From Rothia aeria (GTDB lineage Bacteria; Actinomycetota; Actinomycetes; Actinomycetales; Micrococcaceae): 64,000 nt of DNA. The position numbers and the translations under genes are program-made. The notes beneath the pieces were generated by a model. It made no database searches and was not told the origin of the DNA. It saw nothing but the letters and a program-made list of their open reading frames with translations. The DNA lies in NCBI GenBank assembly GCA_002355935.1, contig AP017895.1, positions 2,108,001 to 2,172,000 of the forward strand, written 5' to 3'. Of the stretch, positions 42,534 to 52,919 are shown one piece after another (within the stretch, counting starts at the first letter, position 1; every line of letters begins with the position of its first letter).

Positions 42534-43289
42534 CTACTGGTTACTTCCAGCCTGGGGCGACCCCGCCGCCGGTACAGTCGGCAAAGATGAGGTGGTTGAA
42601 ACCGACCCGACGCTATCGAGAGGAACCTTATACCCCACCCCGCGCACGGTCTGAATCACCTGCTGCGCTCCCAGTTCAGAGAACTTAGCGCGCAGACGCT
42701 GCACATGCACGTTCACCAAAGAGTCGCTCACATCGCTGTAGCCCCACACAATCTCCAGCAGCTCCTGGCGGGACAGCGCCTGACCGGGGCGGCGCACCAG
42801 CGCAGCCAACAGATCGAACTCAAGCGGCGTCATGGGGATCTCAGTGCCATTGTAGGTGACGGTACGCCCGTCCATGTCCATCACCGTGTCTCCGATACGA
42901 ACCACCAGCTGGCGGCTCTCACGCGGACGCAAACGGGTACGGATACGTGCCAGCAGCTCAATATGTTTGAAGGGCTTGGCGATATAGTCGTCGGCGCCAG
43001 CTTCAAGGCCCTTCACCACGTCCTCGGTATCGCTCTTGGCGGTGAGCATAATAATCGGCACATTAGATGAGGCACGAATCTGTTCACACACCTCAATACC
43101 GTTCTTGCCGGGGAGCATCAAATCAAGAAGCACCAAGTCGGGGCTGTACCGCATAAACACTTCGAAGGCGCGGGCCCCGTTTTCGCAGAACTGGGCGTTA
43201 TACCCTTCCTGGGCTAGTACGATGCCGATCATCTCGGCAAGCGCATCATCATCATCAACAACCAGGATGGTGGGTGTTGAAACAGTCAC
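42534..43289 (-). CDS. mtrA: Response regulator MtrA
   Basis: MtrA is an OmpR/PhoB-type regulator of division, wall and replication genes. From GTG 43289 the product has 251 residues: acidic pocket VVDDDDALAE, phospho-acceptor Asp56 in LVLLDLMLPG, Lys in the IMLTAKSD segment, and a winged-helix DNA-binding domain with LTPLEFDLLAALVRRPGQALS. The GTG is supported by AGGAGG five bases upstream and by placing Asp at 56 as in known MtrA. The C-terminal 20 residues are Ser-rich. Confidence 0.95.
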   Translation of the reverse strand: MTVSTPTILVVDDDDALAEMIGIVLAQEGYNAQFCENGARAFEVFMRYSPDLVLLDLMLPGKNGIEVCEQIRASSNVPIIMLTAKSDTEDVVKGLEAGADDYIAKPFKHIELLARIRTRLRPRESRQLVVRIGDTVMDMDGRTVTYNGTEIPMTPLEFDLLAALVRRPGQALSRQELLEIVWGYSDVSDSLVNVHVQRLRAKFSELGAQQVIQTVRGVGYKVPLDSVGSVSTTSSLPTVPAAGSPQAGSNQ

Positions 43290-43390
43290 GGCTTCCTCCT
43301 GCGAATGTGCTTGGTGTACCAATCTATCGTAGCTTGATTGGGGGGCCTCTTCGCAATATAGGCGATTTTTACCCCCTCGCACAACTATTT

Positions 43391-44659
43391 TCAGCCAGAA
43401 AGCTCGGCAAGAGCCTGAGCGGCTTCGGCGGTGCGGGCCATGGCGGCGGTTGCCTCTGCCACGTCCCGTGAAAGGTTGCCCGCTGTTTCAGCCCGTTCGG
43501 TGAGAACCACATGCGCAAGCTGGGATCCGCCTAAGCCCAGCTCGCCCCAGACACGCCAGAATGCACGCACCTGATGCGGCACCGGGGTGTCGCCAATAGC
43601 AGGCAGCCACACGCGGGCGCCAGCATCAATGAGGGCAGCGACTATTTCAAAACGGCGCGGGTCGCTCAGCGGCGGCACCAGTATGGTGGTGTCAGAGACG
43701 GCATCCGGATCAATCATAAGCGCGGCAGGGGTATCTTCACCGCCGATAGTTTGCGCCAGCTCCAGCAGGTTGAGGCCCTTCTGCCCTGTCGCGGCCGGGA
43801 TATGCGAACCATTAAGGGTGTTCCCCAGCAGATTAAGCACCGGTGATGCCCCACAATCCGTGATCGCCTCGGCGCAAGCCCGCAGCCCCTCCATAACCGT
43901 CGGGGCGGGTATGGAGCGGATACGCCGGAAACCGCTCACGGTGGGGATAGACCCGGCAATAATGCGGTGCAGGTCAGGCTCGTTAAGCTGCACCGCGATA
44001 CGTCCATCCGGGGTATCGAGTGCCTGCCGCAGGGTTTCCAGCCGGTCGCGCAAACCGGCGAACAGGCTTTCGTGTATGTCCCGGGTGGCTCCGGGGTCGC
44101 TAATGGCGCGTTCACCGCTGGGGAGATAAATGCTTGCGGCAAGGGTATACACGCCAGTGAGCTGAATCTTAAATATGGGTTCCCCGCCGCTGGCGTTACC
44201 GTTTGAGCGCCCGCCACGGCTGTTTTCTTGGCCCACCACATCGGCGAGCGCATTAATATCCGACTCGTAGGTGGCGTAAGCGAGCGCAGATTCACGACTT
44301 GCTGTGCCGGTGTGCGTCAGTCTCCACCCGTAGGATGCCCCTTCCGCGTGGAGCCCGTCGAATGTTGCGATAGTTCGTGCCAGGGTGGTGGCACGCCAGC
44401 CGCGATGCGGCAGCTCGGGCAGGAACGGCAGGTGGGGATCTCCCAGTTCACCACGTACCCGGTGCAGGGCATCCACCATATCCGCTGTTGGGAAAGGCCC
44501 CAGGCCGCTGGCCTGTACGAAGGTGTGTTGGCCGCTGTTGGCAACGTCCCAGGCGTTTTCTTGTGTGGGTTCGGGGGCGCGGTACTCCCCGGGCAGCAGT
44601 AACCGTGCCGGTGGTTCAGCTCGTTGCGGGATACGGCAGGTGGGGCCCGGTGTCGACAC
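43391..44659 (-). CDS. MetE/UROD-type (betaine-like TIM barrel) conserved protein
   Basis: This 422-residue protein resembles the C-terminal barrel of cobalamin-independent methionine synthase, but is short and lacks the N-terminal half; such a protein follows mnmA in many Actinobacteria (Rv3015c group). Visible blocks are GPFPTADMVDALHRVRGE, FKIQLTGVYTLAASIYL, VQLNEPDLHRIIAG and LMIDPDAVSDTTILVPPL. I do not see the His/Cys set of an active MetE zinc site, so its reaction is unknown. GTG 44659 overlaps the chorismate mutase stop as TAGTG. Confidence 0.7.
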   Translation of the reverse strand: MSTPGPTCRIPQRAEPPARLLLPGEYRAPEPTQENAWDVANSGQHTFVQASGLGPFPTADMVDALHRVRGELGDPHLPFLPELPHRGWRATTLARTIATFDGLHAEGASYGWRLTHTGTASRESALAYATYESDINALADVVGQENSRGGRSNGNASGGEPIFKIQLTGVYTLAASIYLPSGERAISDPGATRDIHESLFAGLRDRLETLRQALDTPDGRIAVQLNEPDLHRIIAGSIPTVSGFRRIRSIPAPTVMEGLRACAEAITDCGASPVLNLLGNTLNGSHIPAATGQKGLNLLELAQTIGGEDTPAALMIDPDAVSDTTILVPPLSDPRRFEIVAALIDAGARVWLPAIGDTPVPHQVRAFWRVWGELGLGGSQLAHVVLTERAETAGNLSRDVAEATAAMARTAEAAQALAELSG

Positions 44660-45033
44660 TACTCTCCGCCCCCGCTGGGCAGGTCTTTGTCGTTGTGTTC
44701 AATGGCGATGCGCTCATGGTGGCGGATCACCTCGGAGATGATAAAGTTCAAGAATTTTTCGGCAAATTCGGGGTCAAGGCTGGATTCCTTGGCCATGGCA
44801 CGCAGACGCCCGATCTGGGCTTCTTCACGCCCGGCGTCTCCGGCGGGCAGGTTATGTTTAGCCTTGAGGACGCCCACCCGCTGGGTGGCGCGGAACCGTT
44901 CAGCGAGAATATGCACAAGGGCAGCATCGAAGTTGTCGATGGAGCGGCGCATGGCAAATAGTTCTTCGTATACCTCTGGCGCCACTTCCTCCCCCATGGA
45001 GGTGGCGTTCGGGTCGAATTCTGCGGTGCTCAT
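44659..45033 (-). CDS. Chorismate mutase, AroQ type
   Basis: The 124-residue all-helical protein has EELFAMRRSIDNFDAALVHI, AERFRATQRVGVLKAKHNLP, then DAGREEAQIGRLRAM and a third helix ending in IRHHERI; these are the three AroQ helices with the active-site Arg, Lys and Glu/Gln positions. It converts chorismate to prephenate in Phe/Tyr synthesis. ATG 45033 lies 27 bases after the mnmA stop. Confidence 0.9.
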   Translation of the reverse strand: MSTAEFDPNATSMGEEVAPEVYEELFAMRRSIDNFDAALVHILAERFRATQRVGVLKAKHNLPAGDAGREEAQIGRLRAMAKESSLDPEFAEKFLNFIISEVIRHHERIAIEHNDKDLPSGGGE

Positions 45034-45060
45034 GGTCGCTCCTAACGGTGCAGCCGCGTT

Positions 45061-46260
45061 TTATGCGGCAGTCTGGCGGATATCTTCACGGGCTAGGGAG
45101 TAGGCGCGGGCGATGGTGGACTGCCCAAGCACGCGGGTGCCTTGGTAGAGCACCATCGTCTGCCCGGGGGCCACCCCGCTCAGCCCATCTTTAAGGCGCA
45201 CCACAGTTTCTAGGCGTAGCTGGCCTTCAGTGTTCTCATCGGTATTTTCCACCCACTGCAGGTGGGCGGTACCCCGCACAGGGTCGGCGTGGGCGCGTAC
45301 CTGTGCGGTCACCTCAAATGTGGCGCTGCAGGCCCCAAGCTTGGGGTCTTGCCCCATAAACTCGGCTGCTTCTGCTACGGGTACGCCCGCCCAGGTGGCT
45401 CGGATACCGCGAATCTCATCCACCGCCAGAAGCTCCCGGGAGCCGACGATTACCTCGTTCGTTTTGGGGCGGATTTCGAGGACAAAACGGGGTTTGCCGT
45501 CGGGGGCGGGTGTGCCAAGGGCGAGACCTTTGCGCTGCCCTACCGTGTATGCCTGCGCACCGGGGTGCTCCCCCAGCACAGTGCCGGAGGTGTCTTTAAT
45601 GAGGCCGGGGCGCATCTGGATGTGCTCACCCAGCCAGGCGCGGGTGTCACCTTCAGGGATGAAGCAGATGTCATAGGAGTCAGGTTTCTTGGCGACGGAG
45701 AAACCGCGGCGAGCCGCTTCTTCACGCACCTCGGCCTTAGAGGGGGTGGTAGCGAGGGGGAACCAGGCGTGCTTGAGCTGCTCGTGGGTCAGCACCCCCA
45801 AAACGTAGGACTGGTCTTTTGCCCAGTCGGCGGCGCGGTGCAGTTCACGGTTGCCGTCGTCGTTGGTGATAACTCGGGCGTAGTGCCCGGTAACGACGGC
45901 GTCGAACCCTAGCGAAACCGCTTTTTCAAGGAGGGCGGCAAATTTTATTTTTTCGTTGCACCGCATGCACGGGTTGGGGGTGCGTCCAGCCTCATATTCA
46001 GCGATGAAGTCATCAACCACGTCTTCTTTGAAGCGTTCTGAGAAGTCCCACACGAAGAAGGGGATGCCCAGCTGCGCGCATACGCGACGGGCATCCATGG
46101 AATCTTCAAGGGTGCAGCACCCACGGGAGCCGGTGCGGAGCGTTCCGGGCATGCGGGAAAGCGCCAGGTGAACGCCGACCACCTCGTGGCCTGCATCGAC
46201 GGCGCGCGCAGCGGCTACGGCTGAGTCTACGCCACCGCTCATAGCTGCCAAAATCTTCAT
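45061..46260 (-). CDS. mnmA: tRNA-specific 2-thiouridylase MnmA
   Basis: MnmA adds sulfur to U34 of Lys, Glu and Gln tRNAs. It shows the PP-loop [16 protein letters not shown], the first catalytic Cys in [12 protein letters not shown], the QSYVLG loop and the second Cys in [14 protein letters not shown] 46260 is preferred because AAAGGA lies six bases before it; length 399 is slightly above average. It is downstream of the cysteine desulfurase gene, which supplies the sulfur. Confidence 0.95.
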   Translation of the reverse strand: MKILAAMSGGVDSAVAAARAVDAGHEVVGVHLALSRMPGTLRTGSRGCCTLEDSMDARRVCAQLGIPFFVWDFSERFKEDVVDDFIAEYEAGRTPNPCMRCNEKIKFAALLEKAVSLGFDAVVTGHYARVITNDDGNRELHRAADWAKDQSYVLGVLTHEQLKHAWFPLATTPSKAEVREEAARRGFSVAKKPDSYDICFIPEGDTRAWLGEHIQMRPGLIKDTSGTVLGEHPGAQAYTVGQRKGLALGTPAPDGKPRFVLEIRPKTNEVIVGSRELLAVDEIRGIRATWAGVPVAEAAEFMGQDPKLGACSATFEVTAQVRAHADPVRGTAHLQWVENTDENTEGQLRLETVVRLKDGLSGVAPGQTMVLYQGTRVLGQSTIARAYSLAREDIRQTAA

Positions 46261-46419
46261 GTTCAATCCTTTACGCGTTTCTGCTGATGGTATTCGGGGT
46301 AACCGGGCTGTGGTTTGGGTGTCTCAGGTGTTATGGGGGTGTACCGTGCTACGGTTGCGGCTGGCGCGTAAACTCTGATTCTACACTGGGTACCGCCCTT
46401 GGGCTCTACCAAGGGGCGC

Positions 46420-47652
46420 CTACCCGTACCATCGGGAGGCATCAGGCAGTTGGGAGGAGAGCCCCGCTTTAGCCGCCTGCGTGTAAGCATCAGGTAGGGC
46501 CGCCAGTAGTCGGGCGAGGTCTTCGCCAGTACTGGTGTGACCCAGGGTGAAACGTTGTGCGCCCCGGGCGGTGTCTTCGTCCATGCCCATAGCTAATAGT
46601 ACGTGGGAGGGGCGGGTGACTCCCGCATTGCAGGCAGACCCGGTGGAGGCAGCAATACCCTGCATATCGAGAAGAAATAGTATGGTATCCCCTTCGGCGC
46701 CTTCGAAGGTGAAATGTGCGTTTCCGGGGAGTCGTTTCTGCCCGGGGGATGTTTCTGTCAGCGGGTCTATCCCGCTCAAATGTGCTTGCGGGATGAGCGC
46801 TCGGACGCTCTGTACCAGTTCGTTGCGTAGGGTTGCGATACGTTGGGTCTCTTCCGCCAGGTTCTCTGTGACGTGCGCGGCTGCCTCGGCAAAACCTGCA
46901 ATGGCGGGGGCGTCGATGGTGCCTGAACGCACCGAACGTTCCTGACCTCCGCCGTGCAGGACGGGCGTCATATCTGCTGAGCGGGTGGCGATGAGGGCTC
47001 CCACCCCCATAGGCCCACCAATTTTATGCCCCGAAATGGCTAAGGTTGTCACCTGTGACTCTCGGAAGTTCACGGGTACCGCACCGAATGCCTGCACCGC
47101 ATCAGAGTGCATGGGAATGCCGTATTCGGCGGCAAGCTGGGCAATCTCAGCAATAGGCTGGATGGTACCCACCTCATTGTTCGCCCACATGACGGTCACG
47201 AGTGCAACATCCGCGGGGTTTTTGGCGATGAGTTCACGTACAGTGTCGGGGTGCACGAGCCCTTGCGCATCAACGGGTATCCACTCAATAACCGCGCCCT
47301 GGTGTGTCTCTAACCATTCGCAGGTTTCTTCAACGGCGTGGTGCTCAATACTGGAGACGAGGATACGACGGCGCGCGGAATCGGCGCTGTGACGTTTCCA
47401 GTACATGCCTTTGACAGCGAGGTTATCGGCTTCGGTACCGCCGGAGGTGAATATCACTTCAGCCGCGTCGCAGCCGATGGCTTGGGCGATGCGTTCACGC
47501 GCGTATTCGACAGCGGCCCGAGCCTCACGCCCGATGGCATGCAGGGATGAGGGGTTGCCGCCGGTGCGCATCTGCTGCACCATCGCATCAATGGCGGCGG
47601 GCAGTATATCGGTGGTGGCAGCGTGGTCGAGGTACACGCGGTTAGCGGTCAT
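46420..47652 (-). CDS. Cysteine desulfurase (IscS/NifS family)
   Basis: This PLP enzyme mobilises sulfur from cysteine for MnmA. From ATG 47652 (AGGAG four bases upstream) it has 410 residues. Marks: YLDHAATTDILPAAIDAM, SGGTEADNLAVKG, the PLP-binding Lys in TLAISGHKIGGPMGVGAL, and the active-site loop STGSACNAGVTRPSHVLLAMG with its catalytic Cys. The actinobacterial iscS-mnmA-MetE-like order is kept here. 160 bases separate it from mnmA. Confidence 0.93.
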   Translation of the reverse strand: MTANRVYLDHAATTDILPAAIDAMVQQMRTGGNPSSLHAIGREARAAVEYARERIAQAIGCDAAEVIFTSGGTEADNLAVKGMYWKRHSADSARRRILVSSIEHHAVEETCEWLETHQGAVIEWIPVDAQGLVHPDTVRELIAKNPADVALVTVMWANNEVGTIQPIAEIAQLAAEYGIPMHSDAVQAFGAVPVNFRESQVTTLAISGHKIGGPMGVGALIATRSADMTPVLHGGGQERSVRSGTIDAPAIAGFAEAAAHVTENLAEETQRIATLRNELVQSVRALIPQAHLSGIDPLTETSPGQKRLPGNAHFTFEGAEGDTILFLLDMQGIAASTGSACNAGVTRPSHVLLAMGMDEDTARGAQRFTLGHTSTGEDLARLLAALPDAYTQAAKAGLSSQLPDASRWYG

Positions 47653-47770
47653 GGTGCTCCTGTGGGTTGTGTATTTCCCTATTCTAGCCGCCGTTGCATT
47701 ATTGGGCGTGGGGTACGGGGCTGGTTTGCCGTGGGCTGAGCAGCCAGGGTGCACGCGTTACACTAGGGGC

Positions 47771-48238
47771 GTGTTTAAGATTCTGTTTTATACGCCGGAA
47801 ATCCCGGGCAATACGGGCAATGCTATACGTTTAGCTGCTATTACGGGTGCTCAGCTGCACTTGGTGGAGCCGCTGGGTTTCACGTTTGAGGATGCGCATC
47901 TGCGCCGTGCGGGACTGGATTATCACGATTTGGCGGTGGTAACGGTTCATAAAACCCTTGAGGATGCGTGGGATGCACTGGCACCGGCGAGGGTTTTCGC
48001 GTTTACGACCACGGCGGCTACCTCATATGCGGATATTGCGTACCGCCCCGGTGACGTGTTCATGTTCGGTCCCGAGTCGGTGGGTTTGCCTGAGAAAGTA
48101 CAGCAGGATGAGCATATTACGGAACGTGTAAAAATCCCCATGGTTCCGGGGCGCCGCTCCCTTAACTTGGCGAATTCCGCCTCTATTGCGGTGTTTGAGG
48201 CATGGCGCCAGCACGGTTTTGCAGGCGGAAAAATTTAG
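47771..48238 (+). CDS. trmL: tRNA (cytidine/uridine 34-2'-O)-methyltransferase TrmL
   Basis: This 155-residue SPOUT enzyme methylates the wobble base of certain Leu tRNAs. Motifs are PEIPGNTGNAIRLAA at the start, MFGPESVGLPEKV, and RSLNLANSASIAVFEAWRQ forming the knot. The only plausible start is GTG 47771, with AGGGGC nearly touching it; the upstream open frame overlaps the divergent cysteine desulfurase and is not conserved in character. Confidence 0.9.
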   Translation: MFKILFYTPEIPGNTGNAIRLAAITGAQLHLVEPLGFTFEDAHLRRAGLDYHDLAVVTVHKTLEDAWDALAPARVFAFTTTAATSYADIAYRPGDVFMFGPESVGLPEKVQQDEHITERVKIPMVPGRRSLNLANSASIAVFEAWRQHGFAGGKI

Positions 48239-48307
48239 CCCGTTCCGTTGTTAGCGGGCGGGGCTGACACACACCAGCTCCACCCGCTTACGCCGGGTTC
48301 ACGCGCG

Positions 48308-49312
48308 TTATTTCTGTTTCCGTTTGTGGATTTCCTGCACCGCCTGCGGGATGACAGTGAAAAGATCCCCGACGACACCGAAGTCGGCAATCTCGAATAT
48401 GGGCGCGTCCGCGTCCTTGTTAATGGCGACAATGGTCTTTGACGTATCCATGCCGACCTTCTGCTGGAGAGCCCCCGAAATACCCACGGAAACGTATAGT
48501 TCGGGAGAAACGCTCTTGCCGGTTTGCCCAATCTGAGTAGAGTGATCCAGCCAGCCTGCGTCTGTGACGGCGCGGGTCGAGCCGATCGCAGCACCGAGTG
48601 CATCCGCCAGATCCTCAATGGGGGCTAAATTTCCGCCGATACCGCGGCCAGCAGCTACAACAATAGCTGCTTCTTCAAGGTCGGGGCGGGTAGATGCAGG
48701 CTTCTCGGTTATTTCGGTGATGCGCACCGTGTCGTATCCGGGCAGAGTATAGGTGGTGAGTACGCCCTCCCCCACCGCAGTGGGTGCCGCCGCCGTATCT
48801 ACCGAGTTGGGGCGTAGGGTTACCAGCGGCAGACCCTCAACCCGCACGGTGCTGTCGTACTCGCCCGCCAAAACGTTCTTATGAATATTGAGCGCATCAT
48901 CCACGTCATGAGCGCCCGTCACAACGCCTACGGGACGAGATCCCGCCTCGGAATTCCCGAGGCGCACGGCCACGCGCCCCAGAAGCTCAATCGAGTCAAT
49001 ATCATGCGGGGCAAGAACCACATCAGGGCCAAACTCAGTAATGGCCTGTACGGCGAGTTCCACGCGGGCAGCAGGCAACGCATCTGTCAAAGACTGCGCT
49101 GGGGCAAAGACACGTGCCGCACCCTGTTCAGCGTAAAACTGGGCAATATCGGCGGAGCCTTGGGCGAATGTCAATACTCCCAACTGTGTTCCGCCCTGTC
49201 CAATACCGGCGCGCAGTCGTGCCAACGCTAAAAGTTCTCGGTCCACACCGCTGGGTTCGGTCGCAAAATTCGTTGTGCCGCTTATAACCAGCACACGGTA
49301 TGCAGTCGTCAT
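48308..49312 (-). CDS. etfA: Electron transfer flavoprotein alpha subunit
   Basis: EtfA holds the FAD of the EtfAB dimer that passes electrons from acyl-CoA and other dehydrogenases. The 334 residues end with the FAD motif ([60 protein letters not shown]). ATG 49312 has AGGAG seven bases upstream and lies 18 bases after etfB. Confidence 0.95.
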   Translation of the reverse strand: MTTAYRVLVISGTTNFATEPSGVDRELLALARLRAGIGQGGTQLGVLTFAQGSADIAQFYAEQGAARVFAPAQSLTDALPAARVELAVQAITEFGPDVVLAPHDIDSIELLGRVAVRLGNSEAGSRPVGVVTGAHDVDDALNIHKNVLAGEYDSTVRVEGLPLVTLRPNSVDTAAAPTAVGEGVLTTYTLPGYDTVRITEITEKPASTRPDLEEAAIVVAAGRGIGGNLAPIEDLADALGAAIGSTRAVTDAGWLDHSTQIGQTGKSVSPELYVSVGISGALQQKVGMDTSKTIVAINKDADAPIFEIADFGVVGDLFTVIPQAVQEIHKRKQK

Positions 49313-49330
49313 CGTTATCTCCTGTACTGG

Positions 49331-50146
49331 TTAAATGAGGTTTCGGGATGCCAAGAATTCGACCAGCTGTATGCCGCCGTCGCCTTCATCCACGATAGTT
49401 TCACCTGCGGTGCGTTCTTCCCGCGCCTGCGCTTCGGTCACGGTAACGGTCGATGCGCTGCCGCCGAACTTAGCAAGCTCATCCGCAATATCCGCTGCGT
49501 TCACGGTCGTAATAGGCTTCTTTTTTGCTGCCATCAGCGCCTTAAAGTTGGGGTATCGCGGAGTGTTCACTTGATCGGTCACAGAAATCAAAGCGGGCAA
49601 TTCAGTTTCACAATGCTGCGAGCGAGTATCCAGATCCCGGTGTGCCCTAACAGTTCGGCCCGCAACACTCAGCGACGCTACCTGAGAGATTCCGGTGCGC
49701 CCCAAAAGTTCGCTCACCTGAACGGGCACCAACGAAGTCTCACCTTCGGTTGATGCCATACCCGTCAGAATCAGGTCGAAGGTGCCGTGTTCCTGCTCAT
49801 AGGTGGAGAGTGCAGCGGCTATGATGCGTGAGGTCGCCAGAGCATCAGCCCCTGCGAAAGCATCGTCGAGAATGTGTACGCCTTCGTGTGCACCCAGCTG
49901 CAGCGCACGGCGCAGCCCCTTAGAGGCATCTGCTGCGCCTAACGTAAAGGCGATAACTGCAGAATTCGCTGCATCGGTATCTTCCGCTTCGACGATCTGC
50001 ACGGCGGCTTCTACAGCGTATTCGTCAAGCTCACTCATCACTGATTCGCTGCGGTCTACCCGCAAGGTATCGTCAAGTTTTTGTTCAAATTGGGTGTCTG
50101 GCACGTACTTGGTAAGTACGGCGATGCGATATGCGTTTTCGCTCAC
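49331..50146 (-). CDS. etfB: Electron transfer flavoprotein beta subunit
   Basis: EtfB is the AMP-binding partner of EtfA. The protein has AVLTKYVPDTQ, SELDEYAVEAAVQIVEAED and the DLILTGMASTEGETSLVPVQ segment. GTG 50146 is chosen: AGGAGG ends six bases before it, while the ATG at 50152 directly touches the Shine-Dalgarno. Length from this start is 271 residues. Confidence 0.93.
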   Translation of the reverse strand: MSENAYRIAVLTKYVPDTQFEQKLDDTLRVDRSESVMSELDEYAVEAAVQIVEAEDTDAANSAVIAFTLGAADASKGLRRALQLGAHEGVHILDDAFAGADALATSRIIAAALSTYEQEHGTFDLILTGMASTEGETSLVPVQVSELLGRTGISQVASLSVAGRTVRAHRDLDTRSQHCETELPALISVTDQVNTPRYPNFKALMAAKKKPITTVNAADIADELAKFGGSASTVTVTEAQAREERTAGETIVDEGDGGIQLVEFLASRNLI

Positions 50147-50297
50147 GCTCATCCTCCTGCGCCTCATGTGTGTGCGGCGCGTTTGTGGGGTTTAGTTAGG
50201 TTTGGCTATATTCTACCGTTTAGCGGGAACGATGGCACCTCTTCCGTCCGGTAACCCGACACAACCAGTGGCGCATGTTCTTGGCGGGAGCGTACCA

Positions 50298-50344
50298 GAA
50301 CGGGGTGGGATATCCGCAATTGTCGCGGATATCCCACCCCGTTC
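50298..50344. terminator. Hairpin between htrA and etfB
   Basis: Arms 50298-50317 and 50325-50344 form a perfect 20-bp stem with a 7-base loop, 25 bases after the htrA-like stop. No T tract follows on the - strand, but its position fits a terminator. Confidence 0.65.
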
Positions 50345-50368
50345 CGGTACATTAGTTAGGGCTTAATG

Positions 50369-51703
50369 CTATTTTGAGTCTGAGTCACCCAGGGTCACCT
50401 GAATTTCTTTGACTTCTGAGCCTCGTTGCACCTTAAAGGTGGCTTTTGTATTCGGGGCCATGGAACGCACAGTACCGTTGAGCTCTTCGTCAGCTTCAAT
50501 ACGGTGCCCGTCTACTTCAACTACCACATCCCCCTTCTTCAGCCCGGCCTTATCAGCGGGGCTTCCGCTAGAGATATCGGTGAGTTCCACACCGCCTTCG
50601 AACAGCTTTGACTTGCCGTTGTCGGTGGTGGCGCCGGTGGTTTTCACACTCGCCCCCAGGTACCCGTGGGACGCTTTTCCTTTGGCAATAATCTCGTCAG
50701 AGATACGTTTTGCATAGTTCGAGGTGACGGAGAACGACATACCGGCTGCCGCACCACCATCGGTGCTGCGGTACCCCTGTGTGTTAATACCGACCAGCTC
50801 CCCGCGGGTGTTCACAAGGGGGCCACCCGAGTTGCCGTGGTTAATCTCGGCGTCGCTTTGGATCATGGGGATATACGCGGTTTTCTTATTATCTGCGGGC
50901 GTCACGCGGGAGGCACTGGCGACCACCCCAACCGTCACACTGTCACGGTAGTCATAGGGGGAACCGAGCGCGACCACCTGGTCACCGGGAACAAGTTTGG
51001 ATGAGTCGCCGAAGGTAATGGGGGTTAACTCAAGCCCCTTGGGGTCAATCTTAACGACCGCAAGGTCAGATGCCGGGTCGGTTCCCACAATCTTCGCCGT
51101 GCGAACTGTACCGTCGTGCAGCCGCACCTCCACCTGATCAGCTTTTGTGGAGTCATCAGTAACCACGTGATTGTTAGTGAGGATATGCCCGTTAGTATCT
51201 AGAATTTCGCCGCTACCGGTGCCTGAGCCACTGCCGACTTTTACGCCCACAGTCACAGTTGAGGGAAGCACCTTTTTGGCGGTTTCAGTGATTACCGTCG
51301 GGTCTGTGGAGTTCAGGTTACTGCTGCTTGTAGTGCCGGAACTTTTGGACGCGCTGGAGCTGACGGCGCCAGATCCGCCACTGTTTGAGGCAGCAATACC
51401 TCCCCCAACCCCCGCGCCTACGCCAGCGCCTACAAGAGATGCCAATAGAGCCGCTGTAAGGACCACACCAGTACTGTGTTTTTTGGGTTCACTCGGCTCA
51501 GAACCGGGGCGCTCATTCTTGGGGTACTCGTTCGCGTTATTACCCGAACCCGGTTGGTTTTGCGCGTAAGCATACTGCTGCTGGTTTTGAGAATAGCCAC
51601 GGCTCTGCCCGTACTGTTGGTTACTGTATTGAGGCGGGTACTGCGCACCGTTATAGCCACTTTGCTGGCTGCCATAGCTCTGGTTCCAACCGGGCTGGGT
51701 CAT
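50369..51703 (-). CDS. Membrane-anchored HtrA/DegP-like serine protease with PDZ domain
   Basis: The 444-residue protein has a Gln/Tyr/Gly/Asn-rich cytoplasmic N-terminus of about 90 residues, a helix (STGVVLTAALLASLVGAGVG), a Ser/Gly linker, and a trypsin-like domain with the triad in LTNNHVVTDD, SDLAVVKI and INHGNSGGPLV. A C-terminal PDZ has GSPADKAGLKKGDVVVEVDG. HtrA-like proteases degrade damaged exported proteins. ATG 51703 has GAGGAA about seven bases upstream; GTG 51724 is an alternative. Confidence 0.92.
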   Translation of the reverse strand: MTQPGWNQSYGSQQSGYNGAQYPPQYSNQQYGQSRGYSQNQQQYAYAQNQPGSGNNANEYPKNERPGSEPSEPKKHSTGVVLTAALLASLVGAGVGAGVGGGIAASNSGGSGAVSSSASKSSGTTSSSNLNSTDPTVITETAKKVLPSTVTVGVKVGSGSGTGSGEILDTNGHILTNNHVVTDDSTKADQVEVRLHDGTVRTAKIVGTDPASDLAVVKIDPKGLELTPITFGDSSKLVPGDQVVALGSPYDYRDSVTVGVVASASRVTPADNKKTAYIPMIQSDAEINHGNSGGPLVNTRGELVGINTQGYRSTDGGAAAGMSFSVTSNYAKRISDEIIAKGKASHGYLGASVKTTGATTDNGKSKLFEGGVELTDISSGSPADKAGLKKGDVVVEVDGHRIEADEELNGTVRSMAPNTKATFKVQRGSEVKEIQVTLGDSDSK

Positions 51704-52079
51704 GGGTGTTTCCTCTTTCGTCACGTAAGGTTTCTATCATTTATGTTTCGAGCGTGAAGCCGTTGCGGGGGTTGCCTCGCGGTAGCGTCGTTGTTCGCGA
51801 GCGCTTGTCCTTCTCAAGAGTAATAGGCCGTTCTGCACGAAAACGGAAGAATTACTATAAAGCCGCCCGGAGTTTGCTGGGAACTACCTGTGAACCATAG
51901 GGTGTTTACCTTTCATTTCTTACACCCTTGCAGCACAGGTGTATTAAGGGCATATGCCGGAAGCGCCTACCACGTTATATTTTACGTTTTTTCGCCGCGT
52001 GCCGCAGCAGATTTTCCAGCGTTCCCACATATCATATAAATACCGATAGATACTAAATAATCTTATATTGGAGCATCGT
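51704..52079. other. Intergenic region between divergent htrA-like and TPM-type genes
   Basis: These 376 bases hold no supported gene. The right third is AT-rich. It must contain both divergent promoters, but I see no strong -35/-10 pair. No HAIR- or CIRCE-type heat-shock element is present. Confidence 0.5.
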
Positions 52080-52919
52080 ATGAGAAATCTTGCCCATAAA
52101 ACTCTAGCCGCCGTAGTAATGGCAATAACACTATGTACCGGGCTTTTCGTGTCTGGTTTTGGCGTTTCTACGGCGCAGGCACAACCGGTGTTCAACGCAT
52201 CTCTTGATCCGAAACGTCCCGTAATAGATAAAAGCGGGGCGCTTGATAACCTTGCGTCAGGGCTTAAAAACGAACTCACACAACAACTGGCCAGGGCTAA
52301 TAACCTACACGCAAAAGGTGCCTCCAGCGGTAAGGAATACAGCATCTTTATGGTGGTTGTTAACGGCACTGATTCTCTTACTCCGCAGCAGTGGGGCAAA
52401 GAATTCCTCTCGCATAACCATGCCCCAACGCCCTCTGTTGTGCTTGTGATTGATTCTTCTCAGCAACGCGGTGGTATTGCCAGTAATGACCAAGCATTCC
52501 TCACAGACAAAGGCGCAGACTTACTATATGTGCAAAACAACACCGATATCCGTAACAGCCCTAACCCTGAACTCGCTATACGGTTCCATGTAGGCGAAGG
52601 CTACTACGGTAGCGCAGGACGTCAATTCGCAAGTTTGCTATGGAACTTTCAGGGGCTGCAAAGCGATAACGAAATCCCTGATTCGGTAACTGCAGAAGCC
52701 AATGATTTTACCAACGGCAACAATACCGTTCAGGTACTTATTATCGTACTTATAGTGATTGCGGCTGTAGTGATGATCGCCGTTGTTATTACGGTTATCT
52801 TTCTTCTCAGGCGACAGAAAAAACACGACCTTCTCCTATCACAAACCCATGCTGAGAAGATGCCCCAAGGCATTCCACCGGCTTCAGCTTCCGACCCGCA
52901 TCAAAACAGTGAAACATAG
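52080..52919 (+). CDS. TPM-domain-like secreted, C-terminally anchored protein
   Basis: This 279-residue protein has a signal peptide ending near VSTAQA, an extracytoplasmic domain with VIDKSGALDNLASGLKNELT and SVVLVIDSSQQRGG that resembles the TPM (TLP18.3/Psb32/MOLO-1) fold, and a C-terminal helix (VLIIVLIVIAAVVMIAVVIT) with a short cytoplasmic tail. ATG 52080 has GGAG six bases before it. A larger TPM protein follows on the same strand. TPM proteins are linked to membrane quality control; this copy is diverged. Confidence 0.7.
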   Translation: MRNLAHKTLAAVVMAITLCTGLFVSGFGVSTAQAQPVFNASLDPKRPVIDKSGALDNLASGLKNELTQQLARANNLHAKGASSGKEYSIFMVVVNGTDSLTPQQWGKEFLSHNHAPTPSVVLVIDSSQQRGGIASNDQAFLTDKGADLLYVQNNTDIRNSPNPELAIRFHVGEGYYGSAGRQFASLLWNFQGLQSDNEIPDSVTAEANDFTNGNNTVQVLIIVLIVIAAVVMIAVVITVIFLLRRQKKHDLLLSQTHAEKMPQGIPPASASDPHQNSET